A model generated the notes under the pieces. The model was not told where the DNA came from. It did not search any database and saw only the letters and a list, made by a program, of their open reading frames with translations. A program made the position numbers and the translations under genes. From assembly GCA_026260175.1 (NCBI GenBank), contig JAKCWW010000137.1:1-64000 (forward strand): DNA of 64,000 bases, given 5' to 3'. This document shows positions 23,976 to 34,109 of the stretch, piece by piece (positions within the stretch are counted from its first letter, which is position 1; every line of letters starts with the position of its first letter). The DNA comes from Reticulitermes lucifugus (taxonomy: Eukaryota; Arthropoda; Insecta; Blattodea; Rhinotermitidae).

Positions 23976-24010
23976 GGGGTGGGGGATGGGGGGGTGGGGG
24001 TGGGGTGGAG
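23976..24010 (+). other. G-rich tract, candidate G-quadruplex
   Basis: Seven guanine blocks of two to seven bases separated by single A or T bases; the first six have at least four guanines each. This fits a stable quadruplex motif on the plus strand. Role unknown. Confidence 0.7.
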
Positions 24011-24309
24011 TGAGGAAACAAGAAAATGTACATAGGGGCTGAAGCGACAATTAAAATATCTGAGGATAAACTGATTTCTATAGCGATAGAAATACGAATT
24101 TTTATGTTTCGTGTTCAGAATTCCACAACATCATTCAGACAGTCAAGTATCCAATCGGTTAGTGAGGCTGTTAGGGCAGTGGGTCTTATGATTACGGTCG
24201 TCTGAGATGCGATCGTACAGTACCAGAATAAACGGTGTCACTTACTACAAGACAGTAACTGTGACACAGTTTGTTCTTATGAATAAGTACTGAAAACTAC
24301 TAGCTAATT
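24011..24309. other. Non-coding stretch
   Basis: No feature recognised. Confidence 0.4.
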
Positions 24310-24745
24310 GTGTTCGAGAACAGGATGCTGAGGCAGACACACGGGCCTAAGACAGATAGGAAGTAAGAGCAGAATGGAGAAGACTGCTTAAAGAGGAGCT
24401 TCATGATTTTCATTTCTTGTCAAACATTATTAAGGTTATAAAACCAAGGCATATGACTTGCAAGGGGAGAATATAAATGCCCAAACGGTTTTGGTGGAAA
24501 ATCCTAAAGGAAAGTGACCACTTAGAAGACCTAGGTATAGATGCAAGGATCATATTAAAATGGATCTTAAAGAAATGTGATGCGAGGGCGTGGGTATATT
24601 CATCTGATTCACGATAGCGAAACTGGCGGTCCGTTGTGAACAGATAGATCTATGGTTCCGGAGAATGCAAGTAATTTCTTTGCTAGCCGAGGAATTACTA
24701 GTTTCTCAAAAATAACTCTGCTACATGTAGTTATTAGTCTACTTT
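24310..24745 (+). pseudogene. 5'-truncated LINE: reverse transcriptase C-terminal tail plus 3' UTR (family L1a)
   Basis: Broken frames give VFENRMLRQTHGPKTDR, AEWRRLLKEELHDF, PKRFWWKILKESDHLEDLG and RAWVYSSDSR, colinear with the copies at 7952, 30868 and 62290. Four copies with the same order identify a degenerate LINE C-terminus. From about 24650 the 3' UTR block (GCTAGCCGAGGAATTACTAG) follows and ends at TAGTTATTAGT. Multiple stops show it is inactive. Confidence 0.68.
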
Positions 24746-24782
24746 AGCATGATGCGTCTTGACCCGTTAAAGAGAAAAATAA

Positions 24783-25048
24783 TGCGAAGTACTTTTCTGT
24801 CTTTGCTCCCCCGATGTCTGAAAGAGCCTGCCTGCCTGTCCTTCTGATAGGAGAATATTAACACGAAGATATGAGTATGAAGCAATTGATGAAATGAGCT
24901 GACAGGGAAAATCCGAAAAGCTCGGAGAAAAACCTGTCTCTGTGTCGCTGTTTCCACCACAAATCTCGCATGGACCGTTTTGGGATTGAACCCGGACCTC
25001 CGCCGTGAGTGGGTCGCGACTAACCGCCTGAGCCACGGCACAGCCTAT
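24783..25048 (-). mobile_element. tRNA-derived SINE (family B), copy 2
   Basis: Minus-strand head with GGCTCAGGCGGTTAGTCG, a decayed B box GGGTTCAATCCCAAAACGG, and the GACAGGTTTTTCTCCGAGC body block. The tail differs from copy 1 (it contains GCAGGCAGGCAGGCTC), so it may be a subfamily or a chimeric tail. Probable target-site duplications, diverged, are TTAAAGAGAAAAATAA (24767-24782) and TTAAAGATGAAAATTAA (25049-25065). Confidence 0.8.
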
Positions 25049-25079
25049 TTAAAGATGAAAATTAAACTGAATTATATGT

Positions 25080-25215
25080 ACAGATTTAGTTCATGCCGCG
25101 CAGTAAACACGCTGTTCAGAGGTCCATAAAAAGATAAATGCCCTCTGTGGGCAGAATGTACAATATATGACTGTTGAAAATGGTGATATATATAATAATC
25201 ACTAGGCTTTACAAG
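25080..25215 (+). mobile_element. piggyBac-like MITE fragment (family F), copy 3
   Basis: Shares GCCGCGCAGTAAACAC, CCCTCTGTGGGCA and AATCACTAGGCTTTA, in order, with 11095-11285. The terminal TTAA is not recognisable here. Confidence 0.5.
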
Positions 25216-25374
25216 GTTAATATTGCCCAAACCTGACATCTGAAAGGGAGCGGTACTTCAGGTCGTCTGCTACGGGATAGAAATACTTTGTCTTATAAAG
25301 AAATAGCGTGTTTCTCTTACGTACAGAGCTAAAATTGAACGGAAAATTATCATAACAGAGTCTAGTGACACTAT

Positions 25375-25470
25375 CTTGTGAAATGAATCTTAAAAGAGTC
25401 CCAGTGCTTTTCTCGTTTAGCAACTATTAGCTTCTCAAAGAGAACTATCTTTAATGTATTTAGTAAAAGC
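25375..25470 (+). mobile_element. LINE L1a 3' UTR fragment
   Basis: Contains GCAACTATTAGCTTCTCAAAGAG followed by ATGTATTTAGTAAAAG, matching the 3' UTR block of the L1a copies. No coding part is attached. Confidence 0.45.
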
Positions 25471-25805
25471 AACTAATAAATAGGCGATATTTACCACAGG
25501 TTTTATTACTTTAACCCCTCACATTTTCCTATAAAATCATATAAATACTTCAGCTGGGAAGATAAAGCGAAAGACGAAGCATGACAATAAGTAGCTTTGT
25601 TATTACAGTAAAATAGAAAGGTACATTGACCTTGGTATGTGGTCAGGATCGAAAATTCGGAATTCATACATAATATTGATGGTAAAACTTCATAGTAAAC
25701 GTCCACTTCAGAAACAGAAATAACCAATAATGTTCCAGAAATTTTCTGTCTTAAAAACAGATTTTCTGCACACCATTTCTTCTATGACGCCCCGTTGGGC
25801 GAGAC
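25471..25805. other. Non-coding stretch
   Basis: Nothing recognised. Confidence 0.4.
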
Positions 25806-25806
25806 C

Positions 25807-25860
<54 letters not shown>
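25806..25860. repeat. Compound (CT)n(AT)n microsatellite
   Basis: About nine CT units run into some eighteen AT units with one interruption. Confidence 0.95.
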
Positions 25861-27409
25861 CACTCTTAAGTTCTGTCCTTGTTTGTGTGCATACTACGTG
25901 TACATTACAGACTTAATTAAGAGGTTGACTATTTTGTTTCCAAACAAAAAGCAAGTAACAATAATTTACGGCCAACAATAAGAAAGTTGAAGTCGTTAAA
26001 AGTTCTTCTCTTTGTATTCGTCAGTTCTGACAACATTACTGTTGAAAATGCGCCTCAAAATCTGTCATTACAACTTCACTTCAGATTATAACAGAATTCT
26101 ATCCATAGACACATTCTGAAGAAGCCCAGAAAGCTTCATCTCAACGAATGGAAGTACTTCTTGGAACCCATCACTAACCTATTATGATTTGCGTTTAGCT
26201 TTACAAGTGAACATTAAGACAGCTTCTAGAGATGCCAATTATAACATAAAGGAAATTCCAAACTACGATGCTTATAACACTGTCAATAAATTCACATTTT
26301 TACAGCTTACCAAATAATATAAATCAACAGCATGAATTTAATATTTTATATAAAGCCGTATTTTATGATAAAAATAACGCCTTAAAACCCCAGATTTAAC
26401 AATAAAACTCTGAACTTTGCGTAATGTATTTATGATTTACATTTAATTTTTGCAATAAACAGCGACTGATATTCTACACAAAATTAACCGATTTGACCGT
26501 CCAGTTGAAGCATCATTCTCTGTGAGGTACGAGGTAAATTTGTGTATAAAAACGGAATAATTTTCGTCTTCAAAATGTTAAAAAGTACTGGAAAGAAAGG
26601 CCACCCACATTTCTTAAATTAACCCTTCAATAATGCTGATATTTAAATTCTAATTAGTGCCCAAGTCAGAAAGGGTTTGAATTTATAGTACCTATAAATG
26701 CATTCACGACGGTACGGTGCAGCGAGGCCGGCATTGAGGAAATAATTGAGGATAAATTCAAAAGCAAAACAAAAATTAACACTGACTAGTGAAGTTTCCC
26801 TTGAAACCCCCACCCCCAAAATTTTTGATTGAGCAACACATGCTCTTTCGAAACGCCTTCGCTTGTCCACAGCAAGCCTCCGTAACTACGTCAGGACTGA
26901 CATTACAAATTTATATAACATTTGTCCCTCAAATAAATAAATAAAGTTTGGCACAACTTTCAGGAGACATTCTATGTATATGGATGTAACTTTTAATGAA
27001 CTCATTCAATACGAACTGGAAGACGGCGCGATTCCTGTCAAGAGGCAAGATTTGTCTTTTTCTCATCACTGAGAATGACAAAGCCTATTATCCAAAGGAC
27101 CAGTACGCGGTTAAAAGGGGTCAAACCCTAAACCTAGCTGCGTCTCAAAACGTTCAAACTAAGACGGATTAATATCATCCAGCAATCTAAACTTAACGTC
27201 TAATAAATTGTCTCTTTTCATGAAAGTTTCTACTCGTTTCCAGTTTTCCCATACGTGCGAAGTATCTCGCCCATCGCAAATTCCTTTATGTATTAACAAT
27301 AAACGTGCTACGTGATGAGTACTATTTACGACACCTTGAATTGTGTAGCACCACTTTATCCTATAACGCGCAGAGCAGAGAATATTCTTGAGCAGTTTAG
27401 ACCCTAGTA
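25861..27409. other. Non-coding stretch
   Basis: The segment at about 26400-26520 (GCAATAAACAGCGACTGATATT) weakly resembles family G at 37813-38023 and 58392-58557. No gene is supported. Confidence 0.4.
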
Positions 27410-27424
27410 AGTCCTTGCTAATAT

Positions 27425-27666
27425 TGTGTGGTGAAGAGCCCCGCAGCAGAAGCTACGGACGCACCGCAGCCTTAAAGCTTATTGTGTAACCCTGTGATGA
27501 AGATGAAGAGAAAGTTGATCAGTTTTTTTCGTTTCTTCAAGTAATGGAGCACCGGTGGAATGAAATTGACAGGGGACACAAATCCCACATGGACTGACTC
27601 GGGATCGAAACCGAGCCTCCGCGGTGGGAGGCCGGCAACTAACCACCTGAGCCATGGCACGGCCTG
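27425..27666 (-). mobile_element. tRNA-derived SINE (family B), copy 3, internally deleted
   Basis: Same head and tail as copy 1 on the minus strand, but the part of the body between the GGGATTTGTG and CCTGTCAATTTC blocks is missing about 50 bp. It is flanked by AGTCCTTGCTAATAT (27410-27424) and AGTCCTTGCTCATAT (27667-27681), a 15 bp duplication with one mismatch. Confidence 0.9.
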
Positions 27667-27681
27667 AGTCCTTGCTCATAT

Positions 27682-28955
27682 GGATGTTAAACCAAAAGTT
27701 CACTACAAGTTCACAAGAACCTATCACTAGACCCTCCCCTGAGGCGGTCCATTTCTTTCTATACACTTTACGATCCAGTTTAACTTATTTCCCATGTCTG
27801 CGTTCAGGGCCTTCGACGTGGGCCTTTGTCTTTGAGGATCTCCGATAAAAAATTTTGTTACTTATTTGCCATTTCCTCACACGTAGCTCATATCCCGCCA
27901 TCTTGTACATATTGATGGTATTAGCCTATGTGTGTTAACAACAAGACAGCTCCTCATTATGTACATTCATGAGTCCTTTGTTATTTACTCTCTCTAGGAT
28001 TCCAATATCGTCTTCAGCACAGAGGTAAGCGATACTGTGTTCCGTGTTTAATTACGGATCCATACAGTCATGGGAAGATCTTAATAAAATAACAGATGTG
28101 ACATCTGAGGTGTTGGTTTCGTGACAACCGGAACAAATTCCGTTTCTCAGTGTTCACGTCTTGCCCACTGCTGCCGACAAGAAAGAATTTTTTAGCAGCG
28201 CCAAGTCACTGCTCTTTTGTTTTCTCCTCACCTCAAATCTTTTCCCATTCTATATAGCTCGTACGTCATTTGTCTTTTTTGTACCTCCTGCATGTATTTA
28301 ATTTTTTTTCCTTTGACCATGGTTTCTTTTAATCACATTCATCTGTTTTTTTCTTTTTTTTTTCAAAGTGAATCTTTTATTCTTCAACCCTTTTTGTTTC
28401 TTTTCTCTATCTCCTGCTGTTGTTATTCTTTATCGAGAATCTTTTTTAATGTATTCCTTTTTTTCACTCTCTTTCTCCACCCGCACCAAACAACAATGTC
28501 CCCTCCCCCCTCTCGCACGCACGCAGTACCCATTCAAATCCCATAGAAATCTTCCCAGCAGATGGGCGCCTGAAGGCAATATCAAAAGGGTTATGTCTGG
28601 ACTGTAACTACTACAAGCTTTTTTTTCATTATATTTTATTTCTTAAGGGATGTGGAAACATGTGGTTACTTTGAGGTGTTTTAAGGTGGAATGGGAGTAA
28701 CGTATAGCCTTAATTTTTTGTCTCTCTTCTTCTTGTCTTCACAAATGAGGCTATTCAATGCCTGTGCCGACAAAATCCTGTTCGCAGAGTTGAATTTGTT
28801 CCACTCTTCATCTTGACACAGGTTATTTCGCATGCGTTTTATCGATTTCCTCAAAAACGTGGTACGACTATGTGACAAAATATAATTCATGTCAAGAGTT
28901 ACAATTTTTAGAAGTGTTTACTGTGCGAAAAGCATTTAAAGAAATACAGTTAAAA
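27682..28955. other. Non-coding stretch with a polypyrimidine-rich zone
   Basis: 28210-28500 is strongly T/C-rich on the plus strand and yields overlapping frames rich in Phe, Ser and Leu. These are composition artefacts. Confidence 0.5.
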
Positions 28956-29115
28956 CAATGTTTCACAAACCAACTAAATGCACATTCTTTGATACTATTT
29001 TATATAGTTACTGAATACCCCTACATATGTTTCAGTCCATCTTATATATCAACTATGTATCAACTATATAAAATAGTATCAAAGAATGTGCACTTAGTTG
29101 GTTTGTGAAACATTG
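28956..29115. repeat. Long hairpin (54 bp arms, 52 bp loop)
   Basis: 28956-29009 is the reverse complement of 29062-29115 with one mismatch seen (28977 against 29094). The arms start CAATGTTTCACAAACC and end TATATAGTT. A CAGTTAAAACAAT motif flanks both sides (28948 and 29144), giving direct-repeat-like borders. No terminal motif of a known MITE superfamily was recognised. It could be a MITE or a locus producing hairpin siRNA. Confidence 0.9.
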
Positions 29116-30056
29116 AATGAAAATGCACGGTGAAAATAATATACAGTTAAAACAATTTGTGGCTGTACAAAATGTCTTATCTGCATTAATGTACATAGCC
29201 AGAATACAAGCAGCTTAATAATAGAACAAGGCCAACATATGTGCTATATCGAAAAGTAGGCACTTGTAGATTACGTGTAGCTAGTGCAATACACACTACT
29301 TTCCTTATCCCTTTTACAAGAAGAAGAAGAAGAAGAAGAAGAAGAAAAAGGGACCGTAACACTGTCTGTAGGGCTGCAAGGAAATAGACCTGTAATTAAG
29401 GACAGCCGGGTGGGGGGGGGGTTAAATTTTGCCTAATTAAGACAAGTAATTTTTCATTTGCAATTTAAAATGTAGCTTGTCGAGGTCTCTCACTAATTAG
29501 TTAGCCAGGACGCCATAGGCCATTGCCGACAAATAAAGTTTTACACAGAAATAGTGACACATCACTAGCATAAATGGAAGAGGTTAATATGTCAAATCCG
29601 TCCTTCTTATTAAGTACACTGTGGGGCTCAAGGCAAATGTTATGAAAAGGGTCAATGACACAGGCATCAAATGAATAAGATTTGTATAAAACACATAACA
29701 AAAATGCTTACAGCTTGAATTAACGTTACTGTAAGTTATGTTATACAGGTAGATACTTAAAAATTGGATCCGAAATTCGATATGTATATAAATGTGTTTT
29801 ATATATATAATCACATTAACATGATTTGGAAGTGGAGAAACATGAATATTGACAACAGTGGTGTTCCTCAGATGTTGGTGGATCGACAAGATAATTTAAG
29901 TTCTTAAAGTAAGTAACCCATAAGAATTGTGGATATGATAAAGACAGTTCCATGTTTGGTTTTATGTGTAATTTTTACAGGCAGAAAAAAACGTATATAA
30001 CTAGCCAAAAACATAACAACCCCGCCAAGATACAGAAGACACGGAAGAATCTGCGG
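29116..30056. other. Non-coding stretch with an (AAG)n tract
   Basis: (AAG)n at about 29318-29347 and a G9 run near 29413. Otherwise unassigned. Confidence 0.5.
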
Positions 30057-30170
30057 GCGCACACACATACATACATACATACATACATACAAACATACAT
30101 ACATACATACATACATATATAGACACATACACACATACACACATACATACATGCATACATACATACATAA
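30057..30170. repeat. (CATA)n tetranucleotide microsatellite
   Basis: About 110 bp of CATA units with CACA and TATA interruptions, grading into CAAA units to about 30250. It produces open frames of Met-Tyr-Val-Cys repeats on the minus strand, which are not genes. Confidence 0.95.
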
Positions 30171-30825
30171 GCAAGAACGACATTCAGGCACTCACAACAC
30201 ACACACAAACAAATTGAGACAAAAAACAAACAAACAGACAAGTAAAAAACAAACATTCATACGCACGCACAGATGGGAGGATAATATTGAAATGGCTCTT
30301 AAATTATAAGGTACTTGGTTGTTGACTGGATTCATTAGGCTGCATAGACAGGCACAAGTTTCAGGCTTTTGTGCACAGAGACTTGAACCCATGACTTCTA
30401 TATAAGGGAAAGAATTCCTTGACTATCTGATCGCCCATAACAAGCTAGTCTAAGAGGACCCTGCTCAATTACTGCCGAACTGCTTTTATACAAACAGCTG
30501 TGTGTTATTTCACTGCGGTCTTGCAATTAAAACTTTGTTCAGCAACAGAAACCTATATCCACCTGTTTACTTATCGCTGTGGTGAAAAAACAAGATCACA
30601 AAGCGGAGGTGAAAGAAGGTTAACCTGTGTCAATGCAAACAGAGGCCAATACTCTCAATCCTCAGATGCTAGGAGAACACAGTTTAAAACGACCTCAAGA
30701 AATTAGCAGAACTTCTTTCATTCTTGTCATAGCATGGTAATGTACCTTACAGGGTGTATAAAAAAGATACATATAAAAATGACTCAGGTAAATGTAGATA
30801 AGATTGTTATAGTTAAATGCAAATT
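30171..30825. other. Non-coding stretch
   Basis: A lone TACAGGGTGTATAAAAAAG near 30749 resembles one mariner-type terminus without a partner. No gene was recognised. Confidence 0.4.
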
Positions 30826-31240
30826 CCAACTAATTAACTAAGTAAGTAAGTAAATAAGTAACTAACTCATTACGTCCATGGAGCAGAGTCCTTATTGGGA
30901 AGCTAATAGTTCTTCAGCTTGTCATGATATTTTGCGCATTTTATGGAAATTGAATTTTCATTACCGTGTTTAAAACAGCCTGACATTTGCCTCTATCCTG
31001 AAAGATACCACGCCCTCTCATCAGATTTCTCTACCACCCATTTTAATATTATATTACAATCTAAGCTTAGGTCTGCCAAGTGTCTTCTCTTTACTTCAGG
31101 TTTCACCATCAAAACCCTGTATGCATTTCTCTTCTCTCTCCTACGTGCCACACAATCCGCCCTTCTTGTCCTCCTTAATTTAAATATCCCATTAACATGT
31201 TGTGAAGAGTACAAAAATGAAGTTCTTCATTACGTAATTT
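30826..31240 (-). pseudogene. 5'-truncated LINE with 3' UTR and tetranucleotide tail (family L1a)
   Basis: Read on the minus strand from 31240: NEELHF, a broken YSSQHVNGIFKLRR, REKRNAYRVLMVKPE, KWVVEKSDERAW, then a stop. Next comes the 3' UTR starting GGCTGTTTTAAACACGGTAA, then CTGCTCCATGGACG, and a (TTAC/TTAG)n tail at 30868-30826. This is the clearest copy for the order of coding end, UTR and tail. It supports reading the separate UTR fragments and (CTAA)n tracts in the window as parts of the same LINE. The opposite-strand frame at 30943-31272 is a shadow. Confidence 0.72.
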
Positions 31241-32219
31241 TATCCATCCTCTTCTTTTTTCCTTCACCTTAGGCCTAAATATATTCCTCAGCATCTTTCT
31301 CAGCCACCTTAGACTGTAAACGTTCCTTCGAAACGTCGGGAATCAGCAAGTTTGCTATTCAGCGCAACAAGCCAGAAGATCATAATCTTCATCATAAAGG
31401 CTGTGGAAAACTCTAACCCCGCTTCTAACTTGTAATCGGGACTTGGCATTCCCGGTTTCAATGTCAGTGTTACTCCTACTATCCTGAGGATTTCCGTGGT
31501 TTTCTTCAGACTCTTCAGTCAAATTTCGGAACGGTGCCTAAAATTCGCCACTTCAGCTCCCCTCCGCAACATTTCAATACATTCTTCAGTTTGTATCCTA
31601 CAATTCGAATCTATATTTGCAATTTGAGCCAGTTACTGTCACATCAACAATAAATAAATACAAAGACTTTTTATTTTCACACGAGAACTTAAAAACATGC
31701 AAATATCAGTGTCTTGTACAAGGTTCGAATCAGTGACCTCAATAACTAAGGTCATGAACACATGCTGCGCGGCTGCCAGATTCGGCACTTTTGTCATTGC
31801 TTTACCGTATGTAGTAGACTGTGTTGATAAATGTTATAGGTTCCGACCTTACGCTGTTATTCCTTTGGATTTTACATAAGGATTAACTTCTTTTAACACT
31901 GTATATAATCTCATATCAGACACAAATGGAAGAAGAAAATTCTCCTTCGTTACTTATACTATTATAAGCATTACCGAACATTAATATGTTGAACGCCACA
32001 ACTTGGAGATTTATTAAACTAACACAAGGTTGTGCCTTTTCCGATTATATTATAACCAGATCTTAGCATTTTAAAGCCAGGCAGTTTAACAGGTTTAACA
32101 TTCAGTAGTTCTACGTTCGGTTCAAAGAGAGACCATTTGTGTGTTTTTTACGTATCTCAGACAAAACAGCGGCTTTTGTCCTACAAAACATCAATAGCTT
32201 GGTTTTTATAATCGAGATG
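31241..32219. other. Non-coding stretch with a GAAACGTCGG block
   Basis: Near 31321-31350 the block GTTCCTTCGAAACGTCGGG recurs at 59350-59375. The rest is unassigned. Confidence 0.4.
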
Positions 32220-32275
32220 GAGAGTGTTTACTGCGCGGTAAGAACGCGGTCTTTAAATAAAACGCGTTATGTTTT
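32220..32275 (-). mobile_element. piggyBac-like MITE fragment (family F), copy 4
   Basis: The plus strand carries GTGTTTACTGCGCGGTAAGAAC, the reverse of the family F block. Borders are not recognisable. Confidence 0.4.
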
Positions 32276-32334
32276 GTACTTAAATCCTTCAACAGAGACG
32301 TACTAATTACATAGTTAATGAAAAAAAACTGATC

Positions 32335-32425
32335 ATCTTTCATCTTCATCACAGGGTTGCACAAGAAGCCTTAAGGCTGCGGTGCGTCCGTAAAATCTGC
32401 TGCGTGGCCCTTAACCACAAACAAA
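32335..32425 (+). mobile_element. SINE family B tail fragment
   Basis: Matches the 3' part of family B: CATCTTCATCACAGGGTT, CACAAGAAGCCTTAAGGCTG, GTGCGTCCG, CTGCTGCGTGGCCCTTAACCA. The head is absent, so it is a 5'-truncated copy. Confidence 0.75.
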
Positions 32426-32714
32426 AATTACATACTTCGGGGCTTTTCTTAGAACGTAAGTAAATACTTGTTCAGTTGCTCAATAAATATACTGCATTCG
32501 CAGTTCAGCCAGCTGAATCCTAGTCCACAGCCTTATATCCCACTTCTCTAATGCAGTATGTATTTAATACCTTTCTCGCATTTCAGCCTATGTATCATAA
32601 GTGGTCTCGACCCATGAGATATTTCAACTAAAATTTTCTAAGCATTTTTCATCTCCTCACAAACGTTAAAAGTACCGTTTTACTGAAACTTCTGAATTTA
32701 ATTTTCCTAACAAA

Positions 32715-32880
32715 AAAGTGAAGGTAAAATTTTCCCTGTCCACGCTATAATGGCATAAAGAGGAAGCAGAGGTAAACTTACCCTCATTCTTAACCTCGGA
32801 AGAAGACGGAGTTGAGTGGGTAATTCGCGCCTTGGACTCTTTATCCCCAGAAAAAAACCCAAGTATCCATTGCAATATGA
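32715..32880 (-). mobile_element. SINE family C fragment
   Basis: Body blocks of family C on the minus strand (GAAGCAGAGGTAAACTTACC, AACCTCGGAAGAAGACGG, CCAAGTATCCATTG on plus). The tRNA-like head is missing. Confidence 0.55.
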
Positions 32881-33849
32881 GGCTGAATTATCGTTAAAAT
32901 TGTTATGTGATATGAAGAGACGGCATTCTCCTCTCTTCACTTACGACAGTAATTTATTTTTGAACACCCGCAGTTTCTGTCCTTTCCAGTTAAAGAGAAA
33001 GAGACGGTAAAGTTTTTACATTTGTAGAAATTGTAGACCTGTTGCATGTTTCTCTCTAGTAGGAAAATTCGGGGAAATTTATAAGAAGTATAAATTTTTT
33101 AAATAATACTACCACTAAAAATAATACGGCGATGAATTCATTACAAATGGGTGTTCTTAAAATCTTCATATAGCGTCAAAAAATCTCACTTGTAAATGTT
33201 ACTTATAAACGTTGAGAGGTATAAAATAAAATTTGAAATTATAAGTAAATGAAATTCAGGCTTAAGAGGAAAAATGCTTTTCAAAATGCGTCTTAAGTAT
33301 AACTCGATTTTTATATGTGGCAAGTATTAAGTTAATGCGCATTTCATTGGTCAAGTAGGATTGCCAAGCGAAAAAAATGCTTTAGTTACGAAATACCTTC
33401 CCTTTCTCTTCAGACAGACATTAACATATGTACCGCTACACAATCTCTACTGCTGTACCATAATAAAGGAATACGACTGTTTGCTGTTTTATGAAGCTGG
33501 AGTTCAGGGATTATGTGATACACACTATGTGTACAAATACTGTAAATGTTTAATCAAAGGCGAATAATATGGGTGTTTTCTCTGTGGTAATGTGAATGGA
33601 TGTTACTCTGCATACAGGTTTCCTAGAGTTCTTTGCTTCTACAGGCATCGAAATGCACATTTATGCTAATAAATATGAAGATGACATATATATCGACATT
33701 ATTCACAAAATTTATCAATGTCAGAGAAAATCGTCTTATATATGGGAATAAATGGACAGATGGAAAGACATAGTAGAGAAAGGCTTATCGAAAAAAAAGG
33801 CTGCAACATTTTTACTGATTTAATGAATTGAAGCATAACACCAATAAAT
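32881..33849. other. Non-coding stretch
   Basis: Nothing recognised. Confidence 0.4.
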
Positions 33850-34030
33850 TTGGCTCAAGTGGTAAGGTTAAAGACTCGTGTCTGGGACATTTTCAGTTCG
33901 AAATTTGGCTGCGACAAGGACTGGCCTGGCATGTACTTCATGCTCTTTCTCAGTCCCTCAAGCAAATATGGGTTTACTATCTCTGATTAAGCCAAGACCA
34001 CAGCCTTCCACATTTTTACAATTCCTCACT
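33850..34030 (+). mobile_element. Candidate degenerate tRNA-derived element
   Basis: TGGCTCAAGTGGTAAGG resembles an A box, and CAGTTCGAAATTTGG about 50 nt later resembles a B box. No second copy in the window and no target-site duplication was seen, so this is tentative. Confidence 0.3.
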
Positions 34031-34090
34031 CATCCTACCATCTGATGCAACATTAACCTAAGTGTTTAATTACGTTGTTAATAAACTACA

Positions 34091-34109
34091 AATATATATA
34101 TATATATAT
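34091..34109. repeat. (TA)n microsatellite
   Basis: About nine AT units. Confidence 0.9.

Noticed and set aside
28210-28610. Phe/Ser-rich frames of 109 and 79 residues
   Set aside because: Composition artefact of a polypyrimidine zone; no conserved motif.
29904-30256. Met-Tyr-Val-Cys-rich frames on the minus strand
   Set aside because: Direct translation of a (CATA)n microsatellite in several frames.
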